Part shown: positions 9,669-18,879 of the stretch, piece by piece
How positions within the stretch are numbered: position 1 is the first letter of the stretch
How the letters are laid out: the number at the start of each line of letters is the position of its first letter
DNA from: Xylanivirga thermophila
Lineage (GTDB): Bacteria > Bacillota > Clostridia > Caldicoprobacterales > Xylanivirgaceae
Length of the DNA stretch: 64,000 bases
Direction of reading: 5' to 3'
Assembly (NCBI RefSeq): GCF_004138105.1
Contig: NZ_RXHQ01000013.1
Coordinates: 18,193 to 82,192 of the forward strand
Notes under the pieces: generated by a model
Told to the model about the DNA's origin: nothing
Databases searched by the model: none
Seen by the model: the letters and a program-made list of their open reading frames with translations, nothing else
Program-made: the position numbers and the translations under genes

Positions 9669-11971
9669 GGTTTCATAAATCTATATTCTCTAGGAGTTAT
9701 ACCATGCATTCTCTTAAAAGCACTACTTGAATTGTATCCAACTTTTTTGGCCACATCACTTACAGAAATATTTTCATTTTTCAACAGCGCTCTTGCATGG
9801 TTCATTCTTATATTTTCAACATACACCGAAAAATTATATGAAGTTTGCTCCTTAAAAAATTGTGAAAGATATACTTCCGATAGATTAAAATTATCTGCAA
9901 CCATAATAAGACTCAAATCATTATTATAATAGTTAACTTTAATAAAATTAATTATAGAGTTTATTAATTGAGTATTATAGCTCTTTTTAGATTCATTTAC
10001 TATTTCACAAATAGAAATATATTCATCTATTAAATATTGATAAAATGTCTCAAATGTTTCTACACATTCTATATCATTTAACATATTAATAATATCATTC
10101 GAAATCATTTTATAATTTATACTAAGATCCTTTTTTATATTAAGTAATGTTACATACATCTCCATAGCAAGCAATTTCAACATATCATTGGGTATCCATC
10201 TCTTTATCCTGTTTTGTTTGTAAATATCTAGCAGAGTCTTTTCCACCTCCTCTTGATTTCCTGATTTTGTGGAATTTATTAACTTATTACTTATTTCTTT
10301 TGGATAATAATAGCTGTCATCACCAGGAATATCCTTGCTATATACTATATAATTACATCTTTTTTCTACAGCAAAATATATACCCTGCATGGCCTCAGAA
10401 AAGGATCGATAAATATCCAACTTATTATTATATATATTACCTATTGATACTTTAGTTTCTATTTTATAGGTATCAGCCAGCATGGATACTCCTTTTTCAA
10501 TAGAGTTGGAAACCATGTCTTTTATCACAGCCTCATCATCAATATTAGATGAAAATATAGACGCAATCATATTTTCTTTTATATTATATATATAACAACC
10601 ATCTTGTAGTATTTTCCCAAAAACTTCATTAACAATTATCATCTTAAAATTTAATTCTTTTAGTATCTCTCTATCTTTTATCTCACTTATACCATATCCG
10701 CAAATTAATATAACCGCAACACAATAATACCCGTTGCCAATCTGTATACCTATATGTTCCATTAATGTATCTATCTCTGGTTCCCATCCAAAACCTCCTC
10801 TTAACAGTCTTTCAAAAAAAGTATTAGTTATAAAATCATTTTGTATCCCTATAGCATCTTCTAACTTATCCTTATCATTTATTAAAGTAGACACAGCGTC
10901 TGATATGTAGTTAAACGCATCTTGGTTCATATATTGATCGTTTTTCGATTTGCTATTTATTGTATTAACTATACTTACTACCGGTTTACTTGTCATATAA
11001 GCCATAACTGATGCACAAACCAGTCCTATTATAATAGCTATTATCATATGAATAAGGCTAACTTTTTCTATATACATTAACTGTGCCATTACTGTATTAT
11101 ATGGTTGTACAAGTACATAACGCCAAGCGTTAAATGATGACTTTTCATATGTTATTATCATCTTTTCTCCATTTATATCCTTCTCAAATGATCCATATTC
11201 ATTAGCAAAGTCTATATCTTCTATTATATCTATGTGACCATCATTTGATGATACATAACTTAGTACCCGACCTTCATTATCAGTTATATAAGCCCATCCC
11301 CCATTATCTATATCCAAATTTTTTAGCACACTTTGCATTTGCTCATTTTTTATAAGAACTGCTATAACAGCATCAGGATCTGTAGGATAACCCAAAGACT
11401 GCAAATAAGTAACTACATTGTATTTTTTATTATTTATATTAACGATATTCTGAGGCAGAAAATATTGATAACTGTATTGATCAAAAAGTGTATCATACCA
11501 TTTATAGTATGGCATATCATTAAAACAAAAGTAATTTTTATAGAAGCTATCTATTTTATAGATGTGAGTTGGCGATAAAACTATATTACTATTTTTAAAG
11601 AATATATAATAATCAAATATAAAATTATTTATCATGGTATAATCATATAATTCCTTCTTCGTAACTAAAAGCTTATATGTATTTGAACCCTCAAAAGGAT
11701 TATTCACATACATAAACTTTCTAATCTTGGGATTACATTGCAATCTTTTTACTATTTGATTTACATATTTTATTTGTTCATCAATATTATCTATTACCTT
11801 ATTAAGACCTGAAATATTCTTTTCTATACAATTATTCTTTATCAAAGTAGACGTATTAAGATATGTTTTAGTAAAAAAAATCACAGGAATAATAAGTATC
11901 AGAAGATAATATTTTATAAATTTAGTAAACACCTTATAAAAACGAAGTTTACTCCTATTCATACATTCCAT
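9659..11971 (-). CDS. Membrane-bound AraC-family regulator with extracellular sensor
   Basis: The protein has 770 residues in an architecture common beside Lpl/Ytc sugar transporters of Firmicutes. It has a first membrane helix (about residues 20-35), an extracellular cache-like sensor of about 250 residues, a second helix (about 300-325), a cytoplasmic linker, and a C-terminal pair of AraC helix-turn-helix motifs. Readable landmarks in the last domain are SQFFKEQTSYNFSVYV and VGYNSSSAFKRMHGITPREY. It is expected to sense a sugar or its binding protein outside the cell and to activate the transporter operon just downstream. The start is ATG at 11971; a TTG directly before it is possible. Confidence 0.85.
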   Translation of the reverse strand: MECMNRSKLRFYKVFTKFIKYYLLILIIPVIFFTKTYLNTSTLIKNNCIEKNISGLNKVIDNIDEQIKYVNQIVKRLQCNPKIRKFMYVNNPFEGSNTYKLLVTKKELYDYTMINNFIFDYYIFFKNSNIVLSPTHIYKIDSFYKNYFCFNDMPYYKWYDTLFDQYSYQYFLPQNIVNINNKKYNVVTYLQSLGYPTDPDAVIAVLIKNEQMQSVLKNLDIDNGGWAYITDNEGRVLSYVSSNDGHIDIIEDIDFANEYGSFEKDINGEKMIITYEKSSFNAWRYVLVQPYNTVMAQLMYIEKVSLIHMIIAIIIGLVCASVMAYMTSKPVVSIVNTINSKSKNDQYMNQDAFNYISDAVSTLINDKDKLEDAIGIQNDFITNTFFERLLRGGFGWEPEIDTLMEHIGIQIGNGYYCVAVILICGYGISEIKDREILKELNFKMIIVNEVFGKILQDGCYIYNIKENMIASIFSSNIDDEAVIKDMVSNSIEKGVSMLADTYKIETKVSIGNIYNNKLDIYRSFSEAMQGIYFAVEKRCNYIVYSKDIPGDDSYYYPKEISNKLINSTKSGNQEEVEKTLLDIYKQNRIKRWIPNDMLKLLAMEMYVTLLNIKKDLSINYKMISNDIINMLNDIECVETFETFYQYLIDEYISICEIVNESKKSYNTQLINSIINFIKVNYYNNDLSLIMVADNFNLSEVYLSQFFKEQTSYNFSVYVENIRMNHARALLKNENISVSDVAKKVGYNSSSAFKRMHGITPREYRFMKPKG

Positions 11972-12597
11972 CAACTCACTTTTATATTATTAAAATAAGT
12001 ATAATATAGTATAATAAATTATGTTAACAATATATGTCAATTATATATCACATATTTAATCTTTTATCAGGGATTTTGATATAATTCTTTATGACAATTG
12101 CGTGCATTATACCTCATGATATCATAATTATACATATATGTATCATCGCTCATCCATTTTAATATAATTATTCTACTCTAATACTTTACGATGTTTGTGG
12201 ATACAACAACAAAGCCCAATTAATATCGATTTAAAAATATCTATGTATTTAGCTCAGTCTTATAAAATATGCACAAACCAATACCCTTTAATCCTTATAG
12301 GATTTATTTACTCTATATGTATCGACCAATAATTTTTTATTACTAGCAAAATCAATATATTCAATATTTCCAGACAAATCCTTTTCTTTTTTCATAATAG
12401 ATATTATTTTATTTTTATATTTTTTTAGAAATTTTAACATCGTATTTGCCATAAAAGTCGCCTGTTTTTATAAATATTATACCATACTCATCTAAGTTAT
12501 TGAATAATTAAATTTACAATAATATGATATCAGATAACCTGAACTTTTTTATCTTTTATTAGCGATTCTAAGGATATTTCCTAGTGGTGCTACCATC
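11972..12597. other. AT-rich intergenic region, 626 bp
   Basis: This gap separates the cache-AraC gene from the MocR gene; both are on the minus strand and both are read away to the left. It is very AT-rich. The only candidate I see is the 54-codon frame at 12288-12452, listed separately. There is no clear hairpin terminator, tRNA or riboswitch-like structure. Confidence 0.6.
12288..12452 (-). CDS. Possible small protein, 54 aa
   Basis: The minus strand holds ATG to TAA for 54 residues: a Lys-rich, amphipathic N-terminus (LKFLKKYKNKIISIMKK) and a more mixed C-terminus ending in YRVNKSYKD. A weak AGGCGA precedes the ATG. I recognise no family. It could be a small real gene or a remnant; in DNA this AT-rich a 54-codon frame can occur by chance. 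Confidence 0.3.
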   Translation of the reverse strand: MANTMLKFLKKYKNKIISIMKKEKDLSGNIEYIDFASNKKLLVDTYRVNKSYKD

Positions 12598-14001
12598 TCA
12601 TTCAAACCATGCTTTATGAAGTAATTTTACAGCCTTTACAATCTCCTCCTCCGATATTTCAGCATATCCAAGCATAATAGTAGGTATTACTCCGATATTT
12701 TCCTTATCAAAATAGTAGCCTGATATTCCATAAACCCTCACTCCCTGCCGTAATGCAGAATGAATTAATTGTTCTTCTGACATGTTATTCGGTATTCTAA
12801 TTAAAAGGTGCAACCCAGCATCAGCACCAAGTATTTGAATACCACAGTTTAATTCTGTTATAGCTTTTACTAGTACTTCTCGCTTCTTCTTATAAATATT
12901 TCTCATCTTATTTAGATGTCTTTCAAAATATCCATCCTGGATAAAACGGTAAAGAACCTTTTGCTCAAAGATTGGGACAGGGCATAAAATATAGGAAAGA
13001 TTTTTGTTATATCGCCTCATCAAATGCGGGGGCAAGACCATATAACTTATCCTAATTGTGGGTGAAAGGGATTTTGAAAATGATCCCATATATATAACTT
13101 TCTCATTGTTATCCAAACTCTGCAATGAAGGAATAGGCCTTGTACTATATTTAAACTCACTATCATAATCATCTTCTATAAGATATCTCCCGCCCTCTTT
13201 GTTCGCCCAGTTTAATATTTGAAGACGCCGATTGATAGGCATAATCTCCCCAGATGGAAACTGATGAGAAGGGGTAATGCATAAAATATTGGCATTGCTC
13301 TTATATACCTCTTCCGGTATCATACCGTTACGGTCAATATTGATTGATTTAAAATTTGCACGATTACTAATGAATAATTGATTCAATTTTTCATATCCTG
13401 GATTTTCAATTCCGAATATAGTATCTTCATCAAATAGCTGTATTAGAGTTTGATAAAGTACTTCTGTACCGGAACTGATTATTATCTGATTTTCATTACA
13501 ATTAACTCCTCTAGACTGATGAAGATACTGAGCTATAACCGTCCTTAGCCGATAATATCCTAATGAATCCCCAAGCTGCAATAACTCAGGATCGCACTCA
13601 TTTATAGTCTCTTTCATCAATTTACGCCAAACAGCATAGGGAAATGTAGTCTTGTCTACACCGTGGTAGGAAAAATCAAATTTGGCCTCCATTTTGCTCC
13701 TTTTATTATAATCTTCGCTGGTGTCTGGCTGCATGTATATATTTTGCAGATGATCTATTTTATTGACATAATAACCCTTACGTTCCTTAGAAATTATATA
13801 ACCTTCCTCTATTAATTGGTTATAGGCTGACTGTACTGTATTTTGACTTATTCTTAAATAAGATGAGAGTTTGCGTTTTGAAGGAAGCTTCGTACTAAAT
13901 GGCATACTCCCCGATTGTATATCCGCCTTAATAAAGGAATAAAGCTGATGATAAAGCGGTACTTTACTTTCATAATCCAACGAATAGGTTAAAACATCCA
14001 T
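12598..14001 (-). CDS. MocR-family regulator (GntR HTH + aminotransferase domain), likely PdxR
   Basis: The 467-residue chimera has an N-terminal GntR winged helix (about residues 10-75, with KLPSKRKLSSYLRISQNTVQ) joined to a fold-type I aminotransferase domain. The PLP lysine lies in GSFSKSLSP. Such MocR proteins do not transaminate; they sense PLP or an amino acid. The gene is divergent from pdxS with a 198-bp shared promoter region, the standard arrangement of PdxR, which activates PLP synthesis genes when PLP is low. Repeated CTGGTAC sites in that region are the likely operator. The PdxR assignment rests on this neighbour; GabR-like alternatives are less likely. Confidence 0.85.
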   Translation of the reverse strand: MDVLTYSLDYESKVPLYHQLYSFIKADIQSGSMPFSTKLPSKRKLSSYLRISQNTVQSAYNQLIEEGYIISKERKGYYVNKIDHLQNIYMQPDTSEDYNKRSKMEAKFDFSYHGVDKTTFPYAVWRKLMKETINECDPELLQLGDSLGYYRLRTVIAQYLHQSRGVNCNENQIIISSGTEVLYQTLIQLFDEDTIFGIENPGYEKLNQLFISNRANFKSINIDRNGMIPEEVYKSNANILCITPSHQFPSGEIMPINRRLQILNWANKEGGRYLIEDDYDSEFKYSTRPIPSLQSLDNNEKVIYMGSFSKSLSPTIRISYMVLPPHLMRRYNKNLSYILCPVPIFEQKVLYRFIQDGYFERHLNKMRNIYKKKREVLVKAITELNCGIQILGADAGLHLLIRIPNNMSEEQLIHSALRQGVRVYGISGYYFDKENIGVIPTIMLGYAEISEEEIVKAVKLLHKAWFE

Positions 14002-14021
14002 ATATAGGCCCTCCTTCTAAA

Positions 14022-14078
14022 CTGGTACCATTAAATCTAGTGTTTCTGGTACTTGTAACCATATCAGATTTGTACCAT
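14022..14078. promoter_or_regulatory. Candidate PdxR/MocR operator repeats
   Basis: CTGGTACC at 14022-14029 and CTGGTAC at 14046-14052 are direct repeats 24 bp apart. An inverted copy, GTACCA, lies at 14072-14077. Direct repeats plus one inverted copy between the regulator and its target fit MocR-type binding. They lie just upstream of the pdxS -35 box and over the regulator's own promoter region. Confidence 0.55.
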
Positions 14079-14106
14079 AATAGAATAAACATTTGAAAAT
14101 GTCAAG

Positions 14107-14136
14107 TTGACAGATTGATTAAAATGTACATATAAG
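14107..14136 (+). promoter_or_regulatory. Sigma-A-type promoter of pdxS
   Basis: TTGACA at 14107-14112 and TATAAG at 14131-14136 are separated by 18 bp. This is a near-consensus vegetative promoter about 65 bp before the pdxS start codon, just downstream of the CTGGTAC repeats. Confidence 0.6.
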
Positions 14137-14199
14137 TACATGAATTAAATAAGAGATGGACATTTTAATTTATATTATAGTTTAAAGGAGTGGAGTAAT

Positions 14200-15072
14200 T
14201 TGAATAATCAATATAAACCGGATAAGGATTTAGCTCAAAAGTTAAAAGGCGGAGTTATAATGGATGTTACAACTCCTGAGCAGGCAAAGATTGCGGAAGA
14301 GGCGGGAGCATGTGCCGTTATGGCCTTAGAAAGGGTTCCGGCCGATATCCGAAGGGCTGGTGGAGTATCACGGATGAGCGATCCTAAAATTATTAAGGAG
14401 ATCCAACGGGCAGTATCAATACCTGTAATGGCAAAGGTTCGTATTGGCCATTTTGTAGAAGCACAGATTCTTCAAGCTATAGGAATAGATTTTATAGATG
14501 AAAGTGAAGTACTATCACCGGCAGACGATACGTTCCATATTGATAAAACAAAATTTGATGTTCCTTTTGTATGTGGAGCAAGAAATTTAGGAGAAGCCCT
14601 AAGAAGAATCAATGAAGGGGCTTCAATGATTCGCACAAAGGGAGAAGCAGGTACCGGAGATATTATACAGGCAGTGCGTCATCTGAGACTGATTATGCAG
14701 CAAATTAGGAAACTTCAAAGTATGAGAGAAGATGAACTCTTTGAGGCAGCTAAGGAACTACAGGTTCCGTATGAATTAGCAAACTATGTACATGCTAATG
14801 GTAAATTACCGGTAGTAAATTTTGCCGCTGGTGGAGTAGCAACTCCAGCCGATGCTGCCCTAGTAATGCAGCTGGGAGCTGAAGGGGTATTCGTTGGCTC
14901 CGGCATTTTTAAATCAGGTAACCCCCAAAAACGTGCTAAAGCAATTGTAGAAACCGTCAAGAATTATAATAATCCAAAGCTGATTGCTGAATTATCTGAA
15001 GACCTCGGAGAAGCCATGGTAGGAATTAATGAACAAGAAATTGAAATTTTAATGGCTGAACGAGGTATATAA
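14200..15072 (+). CDS. pdxS: Pyridoxal 5'-phosphate synthase lyase subunit PdxS
   Basis: The 290-residue protein makes PLP from ribose 5-phosphate, glyceraldehyde 3-phosphate and ammonia in the cytoplasm. Both reactive lysines are visible: K79 in VMAKVRIGH and K147 in [11 protein letters not shown]. The phosphate-binding [17 protein letters not shown] and VGSGIFKS segments are intact. It starts at TTG 14200 after AAAGGAG. The usual partner, the glutaminase gene pdxT, does not follow; a lipoate ligase gene comes 12 nt later instead. Ammonia must come from a PdxT encoded elsewhere or from free ammonium. Confidence 0.97.
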   Translation: MNNQYKPDKDLAQKLKGGVIMDVTTPEQAKIAEEAGACAVMALERVPADIRRAGGVSRMSDPKIIKEIQRAVSIPVMAKVRIGHFVEAQILQAIGIDFIDESEVLSPADDTFHIDKTKFDVPFVCGARNLGEALRRINEGASMIRTKGEAGTGDIIQAVRHLRLIMQQIRKLQSMREDELFEAAKELQVPYELANYVHANGKLPVVNFAAGGVATPADAALVMQLGAEGVFVGSGIFKSGNPQKRAKAIVETVKNYNNPKLIAELSEDLGEAMVGINEQEIEILMAERGI

Positions 15073-15084
15073 AGGAGAATTTAG

Positions 15085-16062
15085 ATGTTAGTAATAGACA
15101 ACAAAAGTACAAACCCCTATTTTAATTTAGCTTTTGAAGAATATATACTTAAAAAAGTAAACACCGATGCCTTTATGCTATGGATTAATGAACCTGCCAT
15201 AATAGTTGGCAAAAACCAAAATACCCTTGCCCAAATCAATCTTGAATACGTAAAAGAGCATAATATACCTGTAGTACGCAGACTTTCAGGGGGAGGTGCG
15301 GTATTTCATGATCTGGGTAATTTAAATTTTACATTTATATCGGATAATAGCAAAGATAGTTTTGTAAACTTCGGTAAATTTACCAAACCCATAATAGAGG
15401 TATTAAAAAATCTCTCCATAGATGCACAATTATCTGGACGCAATGATTTAACAATCGATGGCAGAAAATTCTCTGGAAATGCCCAGTATATATATAAGGA
15501 CAAGATACTACATCATGGTACACTCCTATTTAAAACAAATGTATCTAAATTATCAAGTGCCCTTAAGGTAGAACCTTCAAAATTTAAAGATAAGGGAGTA
15601 AAATCAGTATCCAGCAGAGTGACCAATATATCTGAACATATTAAAGATCCTATGGATATACAGGAATTTAAAGATATGATACTGGAGCATATCTTGGCTA
15701 ATTATGATGCCACTCCATATAATCTATCCCATGAAGATATTAGCAATATAGAAGGACTTGTGAATGAAAAATATGGCACATGGGAATGGAACTTCGGACA
15801 CTCTCCAAAGTATAATTTTAGGAAGCACGGCAGATTTAAAGGTGGTAGCATAGAAATACATCTAAATGTAGAAAAGGGTATAATACAGGATATAAAAATT
15901 TATGGAGATTTTTTTGGAAAAAAAGATATAAAAGAACTGGAAGCTGCTTTGGCGGGAGTAAAACATAGCTTTATAGATATAAAAAGCGTACTCGTTTCTT
16001 TTAATATACAAGATTTTTTTGCTAATATAACGCTAGATGAAATACTAAATTTGTTTTTCTAG
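15085..16062 (+). CDS. lplA: Lipoate-protein ligase A
   Basis: A 325-residue lipoate-protein ligase that activates free lipoate with ATP and attaches it to lysines of E2 or GcvH proteins. The RRLSGGGAVFHDLGNLNF motif (about residues 68-85), the RNDL segment with KFSGNAQ, and the small C-terminal accessory domain are present. Length matches LplA rather than the shorter LipM/LipL proteins. It follows pdxS by 12 nt with AAAGGAG before the ATG, so it is in the same operon. The convergent neighbour is dihydrolipoyl dehydrogenase. No lipoylated carrier gene lies in the window. Confidence 0.93.
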   Translation: MLVIDNKSTNPYFNLAFEEYILKKVNTDAFMLWINEPAIIVGKNQNTLAQINLEYVKEHNIPVVRRLSGGGAVFHDLGNLNFTFISDNSKDSFVNFGKFTKPIIEVLKNLSIDAQLSGRNDLTIDGRKFSGNAQYIYKDKILHHGTLLFKTNVSKLSSALKVEPSKFKDKGVKSVSSRVTNISEHIKDPMDIQEFKDMILEHILANYDATPYNLSHEDISNIEGLVNEKYGTWEWNFGHSPKYNFRKHGRFKGGSIEIHLNVEKGIIQDIKIYGDFFGKKDIKELEAALAGVKHSFIDIKSVLVSFNIQDFFANITLDEILNLFF

Positions 16063-16070
16063 AGTAAATT

Positions 16071-16130
16071 ATATAAAGATATGCCGCAAAATAGCTTTTA
16101 TCAAAAGCTTTTCTGCTGCATATCTTTTAT
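16071..16130. terminator. Bidirectional hairpin between lplA and lpdA
   Basis: An imperfect long stem pairs AAAGATATGC with GCATATCTTT and, inside, ATAGCTTTT with AAAAGCTTT. T-rich sequence flanks it on the 3' side in both directions. It lies between two convergent genes and can stop both transcripts. Confidence 0.65.
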
Positions 16131-16132
16131 AT

Positions 16133-17494
16133 CTATAACTGGAATATTGCCTCACGAATAATTTCTGATACGGTAGGATGGGGAAATACTGTTTTTTTGA
16201 TATCATCTATATTCATGCCATTTTGTATCATGATACCTGCCCCATATATGATCTCAGACGTATAACTCCCTATCATATGAACACCTATAAGTTTTTTAGT
16301 GCTTTTGTCTACTAATACCTTACATATCCCATCCCCACGTTCGTTCTCGGCCATATATCTTCCGCTATACTGCATAGGGATGTTAACCATATCATAATCT
16401 ATACCTGCACTCTTTGCTCCCGCCTCGGTATATCCTACTCCCGCCACCTCCGGACTAGTATATATAACCGATGGTATGACACTATAATCTAACCTGTCTT
16501 CTATCCCAAGCATATCGTTTACCGATACCTCTGCCTCCCTATAGGCTGCATGGGCCAGCATATATTTACCATTTACATCCCCTGCCGCATATACACCTAA
16601 AACATTTGTCCTGCCCCTATCATCCGTTTTTATGGCCCCCCGTTCTAGTTCTATGCCTATATTTTTAAGTCCAAGGCCTTCAGTAACAGGCCTACGCCCT
16701 ACGCTTATCAATACCTCATCAGCAGTCATTTCGGAAGTTTTACCATCTTGGTCATATAATAGTGTATTACCCTTAAGTTCTAAAAGCTTAGATCCTAATT
16801 TAAAATCTATACCCTTCTTCTTATAATTTCTAAACAATATATTGCTTATATCCCTGTCTATTTCTCCACCTATATGATCAAGCATCTCAATTACTGTAAC
16901 CTTGCTGCCTGCAGAATTAAAATACGAAGCCATCTCAATTCCGACAACGCCGCCGCCTATTATTACAAGTGATTTTGGAATAGCCTTGAGATTGAGTATT
17001 TCCCTATTTGTCAATACAAATCCCGACTTTAACCCCTCTTCTATGCCAGGTATTGGGGGAATGGCGGGAGATGAGCCTGTCGCAATGAGCAGTTTTTTCC
17101 CTTTATACTCTGTATCTCCAACACTTATTATATAGCCATCCTCTGATTTCTCCATTATCATGCCTATGCCATCTATAATATCAACATTGCTCTTTTTTAG
17201 GGCAGCCTTTACCCCTGCTGTAAGCATTTTTACGACTTTATTCTTCCTTGATATTACGGCACCATGATCTAATATAGCATCTTTTGTAGTAACCCCATAC
17301 TTTTCACTAAATTTTGCATAATCGTAGATCTTTGCAGAATTTAAAAGGGTCTTGGACGGTATACAGCCTTCATTTAAACATACACCCCCAAGAAACTGTT
17401 TTTCTATAAGGGCCACACTTAACCCTCCATCTCCTGCCCGCTCGGCAGCAATATAACCTGCAGGTCCTCCACCAAGGACTATTAGATCATACAT
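16133..17494 (-). CDS. lpdA: Dihydrolipoyl dehydrogenase
   Basis: A 453-residue flavoprotein that reoxidises dihydrolipoamide with NAD+. It shows GGGPAGYIAA (FAD, residues 8-17), the redox pair in GGVCLNEGCIPSK (C39 and C44), the NAD-binding GGGVVGIEMA, and the C-terminal HPTVSE with the catalytic His-Glu pair. It starts at MYDLIV after GAAGGAG. No E1/E2 or glycine cleavage genes are adjacent, so the multienzyme partner cannot be named from the window. The facing lplA gene supports a lipoate-linked role. Confidence 0.93.
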   Translation of the reverse strand: MYDLIVLGGGPAGYIAAERAGDGGLSVALIEKQFLGGVCLNEGCIPSKTLLNSAKIYDYAKFSEKYGVTTKDAILDHGAVISRKNKVVKMLTAGVKAALKKSNVDIIDGIGMIMEKSEDGYIISVGDTEYKGKKLLIATGSSPAIPPIPGIEEGLKSGFVLTNREILNLKAIPKSLVIIGGGVVGIEMASYFNSAGSKVTVIEMLDHIGGEIDRDISNILFRNYKKKGIDFKLGSKLLELKGNTLLYDQDGKTSEMTADEVLISVGRRPVTEGLGLKNIGIELERGAIKTDDRGRTNVLGVYAAGDVNGKYMLAHAAYREAEVSVNDMLGIEDRLDYSVIPSVIYTSPEVAGVGYTEAGAKSAGIDYDMVNIPMQYSGRYMAENERGDGICKVLVDKSTKKLIGVHMIGSYTSEIIYGAGIMIQNGMNIDDIKKTVFPHPTVSEIIREAIFQL

Positions 17495-17533
17495 ATAACT
17501 ATGCTCCTTCCATTTCGTAACTAGTTTTATAAA

Positions 17534-18793
17534 TTACCTAACTACGCCATCCCATTTGGGTAACTTTTTATCAATAAATGTCTTCTCTATAACGGTATAT
17601 TGGGGCAATCCTTTTTTAGTAGGAATAGGCACTTCACCATCAATAAGGGGCTGCATATACTCAATGGCATCATTAGTTACAAAATTTCCTTCTGGTATCA
17701 CCCACTTAGTAGGAAACAATTGTTCTGCATTGGCTACATCTCCCAAAGGTACCATTATTGGCTGCCATTGATATGGTTTATTGCTTATCCTTTTTATGCC
17801 TGCCATATATCCGGAATATTCATTTATCGCATAATCTGTTGCCATATACCCCATCCAGTATGCCTCATCTAAATCGGTTTTGGATACACAATGCATGGCG
17901 CATCTCTGTAATATACTAGGATTTATTACTTTTACACGTCTCGTTATATTATCTTCCACTATCCGCTGTAATATTAATGAAACGCCACCTAGCTGCTTAT
18001 GGCCGAACTTATCTATATTATCTTCCTGTGCACCTATTAATTGACCCTTTTCATCCTTTATGCCTTCAGATACTACTGCAAATACTATATGCTGCTTTCT
18101 ATGTAGCCTGTCCACATCAGACAAAAATCTTTCCATATCAAACGGCACCTCAGGCAAATATATAAGGTCTGGCACGGGCTTTCCTTCGTATACCGACAAT
18201 GCAGTACTAGCAGCAAGCCAACCTGCATGCCTACCCATCACTTCCATTATTACCACTGTATCAGCCGTATAGGTGTTACAGTCAAAAGCCGACTCAATTG
18301 CAGCTATATTTAAATACTTAGCTGCGCTTCCATACCCCGGCGAATGATCAGTACCTTTTAAATCATTGTCTACCGTCTTTGGAATACCCATTATCTTTAT
18401 ATCTATACCCATTTTTTTAGCATAATAATCTAATTTTGATGCAGTATCCATAGAATCGTTCCCGCCATTATACAAAAAATAGCCTATATTATGGGCTTCT
18501 AGTACTTCAAAAATACGTTTGTAGTCTCCATGCCCAATATCAGTATTTAATCTATAACGGCATGAGCCTAATGCAGAAGAGGGAGTATAGACCATACCAT
18601 CTATTATCTTCCTATTTTGATTGGTAAGATCTATAATCTCTTCCTTCAAAACCCCTAGTATGCCATTTGCTGCTCCGTATATCCTGTCTATTTTATTACT
18701 TTCCAAAGATCTGTAAAAAGCCCCTACCACACTTGAATTTATAACAGCTGTAGGGCCTCCTGATTGTGCAATCAATATATTCTTTTTAGTCAT
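17534..18793 (-). CDS. pfp: PPi-dependent fructose-6-phosphate 1-phosphotransferase
   Basis: The protein has 419 residues, close to the long PPi-type phosphofructokinases. It has SGGPT (11-15), GGNDS (110-114) and PKTVDNDL (138-145). Asp113 and Lys139 occupy the positions that in ATP enzymes are Gly (GGDGS and PGTIDND). In the family an Asp/Lys pair marks use of pyrophosphate. The enzyme would run glycolysis reversibly and save ATP, and it fits with the glycogen genes nearby. Measured PPi versus ATP use cannot be proven from sequence. It starts at MTKKNIL after GGGGG. Confidence 0.85.
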   Translation of the reverse strand: MTKKNILIAQSGGPTAVINSSVVGAFYRSLESNKIDRIYGAANGILGVLKEEIIDLTNQNRKIIDGMVYTPSSALGSCRYRLNTDIGHGDYKRIFEVLEAHNIGYFLYNGGNDSMDTASKLDYYAKKMGIDIKIMGIPKTVDNDLKGTDHSPGYGSAAKYLNIAAIESAFDCNTYTADTVVIMEVMGRHAGWLAASTALSVYEGKPVPDLIYLPEVPFDMERFLSDVDRLHRKQHIVFAVVSEGIKDEKGQLIGAQEDNIDKFGHKQLGGVSLILQRIVEDNITRRVKVINPSILQRCAMHCVSKTDLDEAYWMGYMATDYAINEYSGYMAGIKRISNKPYQWQPIMVPLGDVANAEQLFPTKWVIPEGNFVTNDAIEYMQPLIDGEVPIPTKKGLPQYTVIEKTFIDKKLPKWDGVVR

Positions 18794-18879
18794 CTTTACC
18801 CCCGCAATTCATTGAATAAAAATATTAACATCAAGCATTGTATCAAAGGATATTTTATGTGTCAATCATAGCTCAAATA

